Assembly: GCA_030374805.1 (NCBI GenBank)
Contig: JARGSG010000183.1
Location: 62,001-126,000 of the forward strand
Length of the DNA: 64,000 nucleotides
Source of the DNA: Gracilaria gracilis
Lineage: Eukaryota > Rhodophyta > Florideophyceae > Gracilariales > Gracilariaceae
Reading direction: 5' to 3'
In this document: one piece after another, positions 10,835-20,469 of the stretch
Layout of the letters: the number at the start of each line of letters is the position of its first letter
Position numbering within the stretch: position 1 is the first letter of the stretch
Translations under genes and position numbers: made by a program
Notes under the pieces: model-generated
Told to the model about the DNA's origin: nothing
The model's database searches: none
Seen by the model: the letters and a program-made list of their open reading frames with translations, nothing else

Positions 10835-11076
10835 TGAAAAGTGCGCGCAAAGTGGCGACGCTTGTGGTAACGCGTAACGTGTCACGGGTGTGGGGGAGGA
10901 ACCCATGGGAGTTGGAGCTAGGGAGGGTCTCCTGACTTGGCGCCGCCTTAATGGAGAGAGAGGATCTGGGCGAAGCTCTCGTCTAAAGGGAGGATCTACT
11001 GTAATTTGTTACATAACTACAGAGGTTCTAGGTGGTTTTTCTACTACCTGGACAGTGCGTAGATTCTCCGGGGGCC
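10835..11076. repeat. right terminal inverted repeat of the MULE
   Basis: Reverse complement of the left repeat over about 240 bp, including the GGAACCCATGGGAGTTGG and GACAGTGCGTAGATTCTCCG tracts. It ends directly before the second CTCACCACA copy. Confidence 0.9.
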
Positions 11077-11085
11077 CTCACCACA
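11077..11085. repeat. right 9-bp target-site duplication of the MULE
   Basis: CTCACCACA, identical to 4918-4926. Confidence 0.9.
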
Positions 11086-11280
11086 ATACATAGCGGCAAA
11101 CTCCATTTCACAATTCACGCTGTGTCGGCACAGGTCGCTAGACATGCTGCCACCGAGCTGGCGGAGAAGCGCATACGACGCAGTACGCGTTGCTGGAGCT
11201 GTGAGAGGCCAAATACTCTGTGAAGCGATACGGAAAATACAAATGGGCGGCGCGCTGCTGCTGGTGCGGAGCGGCGCCAA
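11086..11280 (-). pseudogene. WD-repeat pseudogene, 5' part beyond the MULE
   Basis: A minus-strand frame of about 65 codons runs up to the MULE target site. Once the element is mentally removed, it abuts the minus-strand debris at 3913-4926. By itself it has no recognisable domain; assignment rests on position. Confidence 0.3.
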
Positions 11281-11287
11281 AGTGCCT

Positions 11288-12092
11288 GGGAGCTCCGGGA
11301 AAAGGAACTTATTTAGATTTCATGTACTTCTAACAATGATAAACTTTTGAACTGAAGTTTTGGAAAATAAAAATCCTTTAGTACAGGTGTTGTAATAGAA
11401 ATGTTCTTAAATTTTATTTATTGACATTGCTGGTGGGAACTTTCAATCATCTTACAATCAAAGCTGGACTGCTACACGTGCAGAACTGCAACATCAAGCT
11501 TGATCGTCTGAAGTCTTTAGTCTTGCTTTCATTGTAGCATAATCAATTTGTTCAGCGTTTTTTGCCTCATTATTAGGCATATTCTTGTAGCCCTGACATA
11601 GACCTTTATTTCACAACAGTCTGATTTGTATGGTCCAATACTATAGAAAAGTTTATGGCATAAAAAAAACTTAATATCGGCGAAACTAGCGTTTTAATGC
11701 TTTCAAGATGCACCATAAACTTAATTTCTGCTCAATTCTGAATGCGTTTAGTGCCATAACTTCATGTACCTCTACACGCTCAACAAAATGCCATGCTTAT
11801 TTGCCTAGTTAGACATAACTCAGAGAAGTTTATGGCATAAAAATTTTCTTAATAACGCATTATTGAGTTTCGAGAAACGCAATAATGTTGTTTTGGAACA
11901 CACTGTAAGTACATACAGAAACATTTTCACGCTTACTTACACGTAGACTACCCGTGTACATGTCAGGGTATTTCATTTTCTATTTGTTGTCAATTTCATT
12001 TTCGGAGCGTGACGCAAGGCTGTTAATGGTGCTGCCGGTCACACATTTGAGAAGTGAGAACCATTTCAATTACCTTTTCCCGGAGCTCCCTG
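11288..12092. mobile_element. AT-rich non-autonomous element with 18-20 bp inverted ends
   Basis: The ends are GGGAGCTCCGGGAAAAGG at 11288-11305 and CCTTTTCCCGGAGCTCCCTG at 12073-12092. Between them lies strongly AT-rich DNA with no gene. AAGTTTATGGCATAAAA occurs twice inside (11649-11665 and 11826-11842). I could not find a convincing target duplication, so the superfamily is open. Confidence 0.6.
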
Positions 12093-12231
12093 TATGATTC
12101 GTAATGTAAACTTTGTGGTCTCTGGGATAGAACATGTACACTTCTTTGTTTTAAAGTCAAATCCTGATTTGAGGTTTAAAATTTTCGTTCACTGTATGAA
12201 ACCTATACAGCTTACTTACAACTTCAGCACT

Positions 12232-12352
12232 GGGCGTCTCCTGAAAACACAAATCGTAATTCGCAAATACGCAAAAAGTTGCTCTAACGGTAGTGCCAGG
12301 CAACATTTTCTGTTTGCGATTTGTGAAATTACGGCATTTTCAGGAGACGCCC
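12232..12352. mobile_element. 121-bp MITE-like element
   Basis: GGGCGTCTCCTGAAAA (12232-12247) and its exact complement (12337-12352) bound 121 bp that also contain longer imperfect complementarity (AATCGTAATTCGCAAA against TTTGCGATTTGTGAAATTA). The trinucleotide ACT precedes and follows the element, a possible 3-bp target duplication. It could fold into a long hairpin. Confidence 0.6.
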
Positions 12353-12475
12353 ACTACTACTATGACAGCACATAAAAAGGCATGTCACTATAAGAACATA
12401 AACGCGTAAAACCTGTAAACAGAGTATTACTTCCCCAATCCATTTTCTCCGCTCGCCACTACAAGCTCACCATCC

Positions 12476-14272
12476 ATGGCTCCCGAGCTCAACCAGGGCG
12501 CCCACACGCTTTTGCTGCTCCCACCCCATCCTGTGCATCACTTCAAGAGAGATCTTTCTAGCGAGACCACCCCCAATCCATCTTTTGCTGCATCTGCGCT
12601 CACATGCGGCATGTCTAAACCCGAGAACTGCCCCTTAAACAGCAACGCCAAAATGCTATCTTTCTCCTTCTCCGTCAATCCCGAGCTGTTTTCTGGCACC
12701 CGAACTGACAGAAAAAAGTCGAACATCACGGTGACCAATGATTTTATTGAAGATTTAATAGCCTATAAACGGCTCAAACAAGACCTCAACACTGTTCTTC
12801 GTACATCAAGCAGCAGGAAACGAAAACCGCGCTTGACACACAGAAAACTTCGCACCTTTTACGAACAGCAGCAAACCGCTGGAGTCGGTAAGAGAATTCA
12901 ATTTATGCATCCAAAATGCACAAAAAGCTATCCAATGAACCACCCTTTTTCTGCCATGCTATTGCCCCAGACCTCTCTTCGTGCTTACATGTCTGGCGGA
13001 GATCGCATTTTGAGCGCCGATGTTACTGATGACCTAGTCTCCATTGCTTCAAAAGCAAAAAGATTATGTACTAGATCAGTTCTGAACCGCGTGAGAAGTT
13101 GGTCTGTTGCAGACATCGTGAACGCTGTGACCGAATGGAAACAAGATTTCGAAAATGGTAAGGAAGTTTCATGTGATTTTATACGCAAGACAATCAAGAG
13201 TAGATCGGAAAAGACAACTGCAGAAATCACCGCACATTTGGATGTTACAAATACTGATCAGGATATGTCCGATGAAGCCAAGAATGCAGAACAAGTAAAT
13301 ATACAGGAAGACGACGAAGAGGCACAAAGCGAAGTGTCGGATACCAGTTCGGTCGTTTTCTTAGGTTCAAAAGGTGAAGGAACTAGTTCTTGTATACCAA
13401 GCACACTGGCACACGGGGGCTCCGACACTGCTAACGAAGATTTAGAAGTTTGCGGAGGTGTTCTTTCGTCAACATTTTGTCTGAAAAGGACGGATGTAGA
13501 CTCCATTCGTAGTGGGATTGATGCCACGGACAACGCAGTATGGTTTACAATGCTTTGTTTGAACTCTTGGTCTATACACGCGTTGAACAAAGTTCATGTT
13601 GTTGACCCAATAGCAACTATTGCATGGTGGAATTGTGACCTTGCTTCTCACGACATTCGATTCACAAAGCTTCGTCAGCGTGTTGCAAAAACATTTTGCA
13701 GCACGGAGAGAGTTAGTACCTACGAAAAAGTTTGGAAGAGCGATATTACACTAATTCCCATGTGCTCCCAAGATCACTGGTCGCTTGCTGTCGTTACGAA
13801 TCTGCCGGTTTTGCTTCGTAATCTGCGGGAACATCGAACTGCAAGAAAGCCCCTCATATCAGATGAAACAACTCCTTGTGTGTACTGGCTGGACAGCATG
13901 TGCAGTAAGAAGAGCCCACATAGGGCTATTGAAAGCAATCTTATATTGTTTCTTATCGGATGTAACAGCGAAGTTAATAACCTTACTTGTGATGATATGA
14001 AGAGGTTAAAGATACACAAGTTGCGTCAAAACTTGCAGAAAAAGCGTGACTGTGGGTTCTACACTACGTATCACGCATCTTTGGTTTCACGAAACACAGA
14101 TATGTTTTCTTTTGGGAACAGAAATGATGTAGTGCATTATCTCCGTATGTGTTACCGACGAATTCAATTCAAGAACTACGTCGATCAAATACAATCTCGC
14201 TTGCGCGTGATGGAGAACGTTGCGAAAAGTAGAAAATGCAAAATACGGTCAAGTGTGTTTTTGTTGGATTGA
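12476..14272 (+). CDS. Ulp1-like C48 cysteine protease
   Basis: An intact 598-codon frame starts at ATG 12476 (CATCCATGG context) and ends in TGA. The N-terminal 300 residues are basic and then acidic (QEDDEEAQSEVSD) and look disordered. The C-terminal 250 residues carry the full C48 set: SQDHWSLAVV (catalytic His), VYWLDSM (Asp) and LQKKRDCGFY (Gln/Cys). The family hydrolyses SUMO or related isopeptide bonds. Surrounding AT-rich transposon DNA and the Ulp1 module in the MULE suggest it may be transposon-derived, but the module sequences differ and no terminal repeats flanking this gene were found. All catalytic residues are present, so activity is possible. Confidence 0.7.
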   Translation: MAPELNQGAHTLLLLPPHPVHHFKRDLSSETTPNPSFAASALTCGMSKPENCPLNSNAKMLSFSFSVNPELFSGTRTDRKKSNITVTNDFIEDLIAYKRLKQDLNTVLRTSSSRKRKPRLTHRKLRTFYEQQQTAGVGKRIQFMHPKCTKSYPMNHPFSAMLLPQTSLRAYMSGGDRILSADVTDDLVSIASKAKRLCTRSVLNRVRSWSVADIVNAVTEWKQDFENGKEVSCDFIRKTIKSRSEKTTAEITAHLDVTNTDQDMSDEAKNAEQVNIQEDDEEAQSEVSDTSSVVFLGSKGEGTSSCIPSTLAHGGSDTANEDLEVCGGVLSSTFCLKRTDVDSIRSGIDATDNAVWFTMLCLNSWSIHALNKVHVVDPIATIAWWNCDLASHDIRFTKLRQRVAKTFCSTERVSTYEKVWKSDITLIPMCSQDHWSLAVVTNLPVLLRNLREHRTARKPLISDETTPCVYWLDSMCSKKSPHRAIESNLILFLIGCNSEVNNLTCDDMKRLKIHKLRQNLQKKRDCGFYTTYHASLVSRNTDMFSFGNRNDVVHYLRMCYRRIQFKNYVDQIQSRLRVMENVAKSRKCKIRSSVFLLD

Positions 14273-14517
14273 CGTATCTACTCAAGGCTGGGGCGGCGTA
14301 AGTCGACGAGTGAAGCAGATGATCTGGAGATTGCACCAACATGCCTTACGGTACAAACACAACGTGGTGTTCTCGAAACACAGCTGCACGTCGGCACAAC
14401 ACATTCATCTCTACCGCCAATGCTCGTGAGTAGAAACAACTTTTAAACGCAGCCAGGTTCCTATCTCTCCCCCACATACAACACATGATAAAGCAAAGAT
14501 ACAAGCACAAAGCGCCG
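14273..14517. other. short intergenic stretch, nothing recognised
   Basis: Separates the protease gene from the 3' end of the oxygenase pseudogene on the other strand. No repeat or signal stands out. Confidence 0.4.
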
Positions 14518-16334
14518 CTAGCCCTTAAAACGAACCATAACATTCCTAGACCCCACCGTACATGCCAATGCACCCCATAAACACCCATGCAAGCCGCTGG
14601 GAACAACAAGCGGAAGTTCCGCCCTCGCCACTTCATCAAATTCGCGCGCATTCAATATAAGCAACATCGATTTTCGATTCACCGTGTCCAGCGCCACCAC
14701 AACCAAGCAACCATCGTCCTCCTCTCTCCCAGCCGGGTCCTTCATGAACGACATCTCACCCAAGATGCACCCCGGCAATTTGAATGTCTTGCACTCACCA
14801 GTGGTCATATCGAACTTCTGTAGAAGACCTGCTAACACTCCTTCAGAGTTCTTGGTCATGTACATGTATCGGTATTCTTTCTCCGCGCACACGACTGGGG
14901 AATCGCCCGCCTCCTCTAGTAACACGGTGCATGTTGCGCGCGCTGGCTTTGCGGGGTTGTTGCTGCTGCTGCGGATTTTGGGCAGAGTGAAGCGAGTGAC
15001 GGATGAGTCCGGAAGTTTGCCCTTTCTCTTGACGTCTTTCCATGTCGAATGAAGGCATTTCCTTGGCATTAATTGAAGAGCATCAGTCCAAAACAACGTC
15101 ATCTCCCTGTTCAAACGCTAGTGACGCTATGCATGGCAGAGAATGTGTCATGCGTACAAGTCTGTACAATGCCACCTTTCTTGCGCGATACCACAACAAA
15201 TTTCACATCGCCATTATCCACCACCCTCAAGTGCATTTCCAATAGACAGAGACAGCAGGAACGGCAGAAAGTTAATGCGAATCGGTGCCAGCGTGGATGA
15301 TGATATAATTGTCGGTGAAACATGCAGAGTGCATATAACACGCACTGTCACGAATGGTAGCCACAATGTAAGTCTCGCCCGATTTCTTGGTACAGAACAC
15401 TTGATACTCCGTTGTACCTGGTTTGCACGACCACACCACGTTGTAATACTCGCCAGTTTTCTGGTCAATCATACCATGTGCCATACTTGCCACACCGTCC
15501 AACATTGGGTGAAGCTCCGAAAAGCGGAACTGACGCATCGGTCTCAAAGTGTGCGGATGCACAATCGGGGGCGGCTGCAACATCACTGCGTGCGCACAAG
15601 CCCTTGCCAGGAATATACTCCAGGCCAACCACGTAATTGGTTTACGGCAGATCAATGGCTGGATCCACCGTCGGCGGTCGCCACTCAACAAACTGTTGCC
15701 ACAGCGGCTTTCTGTTGGTATTGGCGCGAAAGTTTCTGTACACAGAGCTCGGGGTTTCTCGAATGGCACGAAGCAGACTGGGTACTGTTGATACGCGATC
15801 TGAAGGCGACACAATTCTCTAACACATTGAAGTGAAAGGATGCAAATACATACTGACAGTATCAAACATATGTTCAGCGGTCCAAACAGACTCATGACTA
15901 TGCATCCCCTGAAAGCGCGCCGGACCCACGCGATAGTACGTCGAGTCATACAAGTAGCACGGAATTCGTCCAGACACTCGCACAACACTCGGCTGTGGCG
16001 ACTCGTCAAAGTTGCTAAATGCAACTGCCGGGTCGGTTCGATCGTGAATGCGCGTTACGTCGCGCATCGGAAGGGGCGCTTTCACGACACTGTCATTCTG
16101 GGCGGTACGCACGGGACGACTGGGCCACCACGCATGTGCGGGTGCGACTAGAGGTGCGACATGCGCGGCTCGGGAGCAGGCACAGTGTAGAGCGCGATCC
16201 GGATGAATGGAGCACGGGCAAGGGCGACGACGCCCATGCGAGCGCGTGGCGCTCGTGCGACGAGAGTTCTGCTGAGGGCCTGTGCATGACGGGTTCAAAC
16301 GGGCGCATGCGGGGTTGCGGGTTGGTGGTGGCAA
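14518..16334 (-). pseudogene. carotenoid cleavage oxygenase pseudogene
   Basis: Carotenoid oxygenase (RPE65/CCD) segments appear in order on the minus strand but in different frames. They are SGRIPCYLYDSTYYRVGPARF (N-terminal blade, near 15950), TNYVVGLEYIPGK behind an in-frame stop (near 15640), DQKTGEYYNVVW (near 15460), MHSACFTDNYIII (one iron-ligand His, near 15320), VDNGDVKFVVVSRKKG and AMHSV (second His region, near 15200), and GEMSFMKDPAGREEDDG plus ELPLVVPSGLHG (C-terminus, near 14600). At least four frame changes and two internal stops separate them. Such enzymes cleave carotenoids to apocarotenoids. No single frame can encode the propeller, so this is almost certainly dead unless many short introns are hidden. 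Confidence 0.75.
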
Positions 16335-16578
16335 GGCGACGACCTGGTCGTATCAGATGCGGCGGTGTGCCCGCGATTGCTCGGAGCTCAAGCAGTGGCG
16401 GGGATATCATACCTCCATGGCGGCAGAAAGGTTCACTGCGACGAGCGACGGAGACAGAAGGCACGAGAGTTTTACCGCGAGCAACCGCAGCAGGCAGGAG
16501 TCAAATACAGTATCTGCTTGAGATATTTGATGAATATGTAAATGCATATCCACCATTCCGTGGCTGTTCGTGCTGTTC
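16335..16578. other. GC-rich spacer before the tandem repeat
   Basis: Arg-rich shadow frames on both strands and no recognisable gene. It may include the lost 5' end of the oxygenase. Confidence 0.3.
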
Positions 16579-16985
16579 GCGCTGTATGCGCTGTGCGACG
16601 AATCGGAGGAAATACCCTATTTTGGCGGCCAAATGGAGTAATTACGCCTTTTCTCCGATCGGAATGGAGGAATTCCTCCATTTTGCCAGCCTAAACTGTA
16701 CACGTAAAGGAGTTGCACCACCTTGCAACGTGTACAGCGCTGTATGCGCTGTGCGACGAATCGGAGGAAATACCCTATTTTGGCGGCCAAATGGAGTAAT
16801 TACGCCTTTTCTCCGATCGGAATGGAGGAATTCCTCCATTTTGCCAGCCTAAACTGTATACGTAAAAGAATTGCACACCTTTGCAACGTGTACAGCGCTG
16901 TATGCGCTGTACGACAAATCGGAGGAAATACCCCATTTTGGCGGCCAAATGGAGTAAAGTGGTAAAATTACTCCATTTTGCCACC
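16579..16985. repeat. 158-bp tandem repeat, about 2.6 units, with nested palindromes
   Basis: Units begin with GCGCTGTATGCGCTGT at 16579, 16737 and 16895 (period 158 bp). Each full unit contains the perfect 20-bp palindrome AATGGAGGAATTCCTCCATT, plus a hairpin formed by CTGTACACGT/ACGTGTACAG around GTTGCA/TGCAAC (slightly degraded in the second unit). The third unit is truncated and ends with a hairpin of CCAAATGGAGTAA and TTACTCCATTTTG. Open frames here are by-products of the repetition. Confidence 0.85.
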
Positions 16986-17292
16986 CCGAATAATTCCTCC
17001 ACTGACATGCTCGGCGTTCTCTCTTATCCGCAACCACGCCCAGGCCGCTCCAAACTTCTCCAGAGCCTTCGCGGACGTTGGTCATGAGATCGACAAAGCA
17101 ATTCGTGACTATTGTATGCAAGTTAAGGAACGTACATTCCCATCGGCAACTCATTCGCCGTATAATATTCCTGACGAAGAGTACGATCCATTGAAACGAC
17201 TTCTTGCTTCGGAGCCACCCACACATGACTCTCTTCCATCACGCCCTTCAACACCAAAGCCAGTGGAAGATGAGCCAACACATCTATACTAG
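16978..17292 (+). pseudogene. 3' fragment of ketopantoate hydroxymethyltransferase (panB)
   Basis: Residues APNFSRAFADVGHEIDKAI, then VKERTFPSATHS, match the C-terminal end of PanB (P-K/R-F-x-x-x-Y-A-x-V-G and FPxxxHS). The active-site barrel upstream is absent; the homology begins immediately after the 158-bp repeat. The frame ends in TAG at 17290-17292. PanB makes ketopantoate for pantothenate. Only the last roughly 60 residues survive. Confidence 0.6.
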
Positions 17293-17348
17293 ATTACACC
17301 ATTACATGCCTGGACGTGCCTTCAATTGCGATGAGAATTGCGTAGTTG

Positions 17349-17621
17349 TCAACACTGTGGCCTTGTCCCAGTACCTCCACAGTTGTCATAAACCGACTGA
17401 CTGATTCTCAGAGCCATGTCTTTCGCCAGTTCCTCCATGCCAACCGCTGCCTCGGCATATATCCGAACCACATCCTCTGTGTCGCTTGGTCTAACAAAAC
17501 CTCTACATCCTTCTGTAGACGTAATCGCTGAGATGGAGTTTCGTAGAGCTTCTGGTTCTTTCACAGATTGATCGCAATCCTCCGTTACGATCATATTTTG
17601 GTCCAGTACGTGAACAACCAT
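17349..17621 (-). pseudogene. 3' fragment of phosphoacetylglucosamine mutase (AGM1/PGM3)
   Basis: The frame contains RGFVRPSDTEDVVRIYAEA, the phosphate-binding loop of AGM1/PGM3 (usually RPSGTEDVVRVYAEA), and ends GGTGTRPQC, like the family's GGxGxRPQ terminus. The loop Gly is Asp here. VVHVLDQNMIVTEDC...VKEPEALRNSI upstream also fits. All earlier domains are missing; the 5' side is replaced by the PNKP fragment running the other way. AGM1 belongs to UDP-GlcNAc synthesis. Confidence 0.65.
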
Positions 17622-17641
17622 ATTGCTGCTACAATCGCTCG

Positions 17642-18109
17642 TTGTATTGTCGCAACCAAGAATCGAAACTCATGCCTTCCTCGCAGAGAATACCGCACAC
17701 TAACAAAAGATCTGCGACACCATCGCCTACTGCTTGGTTAGCGTTTGCGCGATGCATTCGAGCCACAATAAACGAGTTGGTGGCTGGTAATAGCGTGGTG
17801 ATTGATAATACGAGCCCAGATAGAAACGCTCGACGAAAGTACATTGAGGTTGCGAAAGCACACGACGCTAACGTGAAGGTTGTGGCTCTGAATATGGAAA
17901 GCGATCGAGCTCTGGCAGAACATCTGAACATTTTAAGGGAGCGAGAGACAAAGGCCGAATGTGCGCATGTGCCCAAAGTTGCGTACCATGCTTTCCAAAA
18001 GCGAAAACAGGCTCCGAAGCTGGATGAAGCAATCGATGTGATTGGTGAAGTGAAGTTTATTCCCTCGTTCACGTCAGAACGTGAGAACTATATGTTTACT
18101 AGGCTTTGA
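17642..18109 (+). pseudogene. 3' fragment of polynucleotide kinase/phosphatase (PNKP kinase domain)
   Basis: From about 17740 the frame reads GNSVVIDNTSPDRNARRKYI, then LAEHLNILRE, and VAYHAFQKRKQAPKLDE, matching the second half of the PNKP 5'-kinase domain up to its C-terminus. The Walker A loop, the VNRD motif and the whole phosphatase domain are missing, since the upstream DNA is the AGM1 fragment. It ends in TGA. PNKP repairs DNA ends; this piece cannot bind ATP as it stands. Confidence 0.65.
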
Positions 18110-18202
18110 TAACGTTTGCAGATTGGTTTTTGGTAACAGTTATTGCATGCATGGAGCGATGTTGCGAGGCAAAAGAGTTGAGTAGGCGTGTGCATGATAT
18201 GA

Positions 18203-18589
18203 CTAGCTTGTGTTGGATTTGGGCACATGTTCGTTACAATCATTCTCCATTCGGAAGAGAGATTTGAATAAAGCATTCGGATCCCCCGTGGGATGGTCCT
18301 TTTCGCCCATAAACTCTTCGCGAAGATCCTGCGGTAAATCACGTATAACGCTGGGAAAGTACGCGATAAACACGGCAGCAGCGAGCATCAACGCGTGTAA
18401 GCGATAGGCCCGCAACTTGCGCCAGTTCCATCGCTTTCGCCTGCGCTTGAGAGCATGAGGCGTGGGTCTGTGAGGCTCAAAACGAACGGCTGTGGTTACG
18501 TTGCGAGAAGACGCAGAAAGCACAGGTGGTTTGTGCAACGGACTGGGTCGCACTTGCGACAGAAGGACGTGATCGGGATCGACTTGCAC
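18203..18589 (-). CDS. hypothetical single-pass membrane protein
   Basis: A 128-codon frame with a strongly basic stretch (KRRRKRWNWRKLR), one transmembrane segment (LMLAAAVFIAYF) and a short polar tail. No ATG at the 5' end; the frame stays open upstream to about 18675 through an Arg-rich GC-rich stretch. I recognise no family. It converges with the PNKP fragment and could be intact, partial, or another fragment. Confidence 0.35.
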   Translation of the reverse strand: MQVDPDHVLLSQVRPSPLHKPPVLSASSRNVTTAVRFEPHRPTPHALKRRRKRWNWRKLRAYRLHALMLAAAVFIAYFPSVIRDLPQDLREEFMGEKDHPTGDPNALFKSLFRMENDCNEHVPKSNTS

Positions 18590-19600
18590 TGGGGCGGCGC
18601 GGCGGCGAACGGTGGCGCGGTGGCGCGCTAGGTGGACGACGCAACTCGAGTCGAAAGTGCTGCTGATCTACAGGCACGCAGTGACAAAGACGCGGTAGCG
18701 CGCGTGGTCTACACTGTAGACAACTTGTGACCGATGGCTACACGTGGACACAGCGCGAATGCTGCTTCCACGGCACTTGGTCTGCACAAAAGGCCGGCAA
18801 CCTTCTCTGGCTTGCCATCTCTCTTCTTCCGCTAAGCGGCACCCAGCCCTTTCCATGGTGGTCCCCCCGACCAAGTCCCCAGCAGCGCCGCGCTTTACAA
18901 ATTGCGCTGCAAAGCACTTCGTCGGGAAGAGCCACTGTGAGAGCTATGTATAAGAGGTGCGGCCAGGGCATCAAAGAATATGACCGCATCCAACATAGCT
19001 CTATCTGGCTGGGTGGGCGACGCGGCTTTTGAACTAACTGTTTTCTTTTGGAGAGTTTGTCTTGTCTATTTCTACTTTTTATGGGCTGAGTGCCCGTTTC
19101 TTTGCGGGTGGTGGGAAAGTCAGATAATCTCACGTTCTTTCCCACATGACTGAAAGAATGCGATTTCGGAAAACGTCCCCCACTAATGAGTCCTCATGTC
19201 GCCTGTCTGTTTGTTCGCCACGCACCCAATAAGTGCTCTCATATGATGGAACGACTTGCTCTCGCGCGGTGGGTGACGAAGGACGTGCTGAGACGAGAAA
19301 TGGATAGTGAGAGTAGCTCTTGCAGAACGAGCAGCAGCGGTAGCGACAGCGCATGCTCGCAACAATCGCTTTACAAGCACGCGCGAAAGAAAACGCACAA
19401 GCTCGGTGGCGGCAAACGACGTCGTTCACACCGCTGTTGGTGCGAAAACCCGTTCAACAAGGGATAGCATCTTCGAAGACATGACCAGCTGGTGCACAGG
19501 ATGATGACCGTTCTGCAGCGAGCGAGGTGTGTAACTGTTTCTCTGGCCGTTCAGACGGCTCAGCTTGCGCCTACGTCCACAAATCCGTCCACTGCTCCTT
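18590..19600. other. 1 kb without a recognised gene
   Basis: Several 60-135-codon frames on both strands have no recognisable domain. The composition is mixed, and it sits inside the gene-fragment region. Confidence 0.4.
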
Positions 19601-19604
19601 CTCC

Positions 19605-19926
19605 GACATAGTTTCTGATTCTGACCACCCCGCGTCGTTCAAAGATTGTCGAGAAGATCTTTTGGCGCGCTTTGCTGTCGGATATTCAAATATCTGTGCT
19701 TCCGTTTCGTTTTCTTCCGTGTGATGCCAATCTCGTCACTCTCGATTGGCCGCAAGCCTTTTGTCAAATCGTTCTCGATGGCGATAACTCTACCATCTTG
19801 GCAACAGCTGCTTCCTTGTCGTCCATGGCCAACGCCTTGAATCTCGAGTTTGCCACTATTCGTTTGGCAAGAGCTGCTGTAGCTGCCGTTGCTGAGGAAC
19901 TGCTTGTTGACGACTGGCTTGCGTAG
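19605..19926 (+). pseudogene. Sec1/Vps33-like gene fragment
   Basis: In frame with 19672-19926 the DNA reads FLILTTPRRSKIVEKIF, then VLPFRFLPCDANLVTLDWP, and QAFCQIVLDGDNSTILATAA. This resembles the Vps33 pattern of a PRR segment, a PFDxDLLSLE segment and FxxxFLxGDxTxLxxxAxAL. It ends in TAG with only about 100 residues of a roughly 600-residue family. Vps33 regulates SNARE assembly at vacuoles/lysosomes. The match is by eye and moderate. Confidence 0.4.
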
Positions 19927-20469
19927 CGCTTTGGAAAATTGTACATTCAGAAGACGTAATGGTCTCTTAACAGAAGCTGATCTAAAGGAGATATCTGTAC
20001 CGCCCATCATGAAGGCTACAGAACAAGCTTTTGAAGAAATGACATCTACAGTCTGTGCGACGGTGGTGATGGTATGGTGTTGGGGATTGGAATCGCGGTC
20101 AAGCCGGATGGAGGACGTGAGGTGCGCCAAGACGAGTGCTGGAGGGCAGTGCAAGGGGCCGAAAGGAGTGTGGGAAGAAAGCGCAAGGAGCAACGTGTTC
20201 GCCATTGTTTCTACAAACGCTGTCTTTGTGTTGGGTGACAGGACTTCTGCTGGTGGTGTTGCAACTTGAGGGTAGGTTCCGGACATTGTTCTGGAAGAAG
20301 CATTCTTCTTTGCTTATCCTCATGTAAGTCTACATCAATTATGAAGTCCTGGCACGACAGTACTTTGCGCGTTTGTGCAATGATAGAGGAGGATGTTGTT
20401 CGCTTTTGCGATTCTCCCCTCTCCACCCATTCGCGGCCGCTTTTCCTACGTCCCGCGCACTCACTCACC
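19927..20469. other. intergenic stretch, nothing recognised
   Basis: A 126-codon plus frame (19889-20269) and a 215-codon minus frame (19639-20286) overlap here. Neither shows a family signature; the minus frame is partly antisense to the Vps33-like fragment. Confidence 0.35.

Larger units (their letters stand above)
4927..11076 (+). mobile_element. complete Mutator-like element (MULE) with Ulp1 and transposase
   Basis: A 6150-bp element is bounded by long terminal inverted repeats and by the 9-bp duplication CTCACCACA. Both ends share CGGAGAATCTACGCACTGTC after six terminal bases of which the first two, GG, agree. Inside lies one long plus-strand coding unit (5327-10046) with Ulp1-protease, FAR1/zinc-binding-like, MULE transposase and SWIM modules, followed by about 0.8 kb without a recognisable gene. 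MULEs carrying Ulp1-like proteases are known from plants, where Ulp1 sequence is associated with some MULE families. The coding unit has three in-frame nonsense codons, so this copy is probably not autonomous. Confidence 0.92.

Noticed and set aside
16579-16985. CRISPR-like array
   Set aside because: The units are contiguous 158-bp direct repeats without unique spacers, and no cas-like gene is present.
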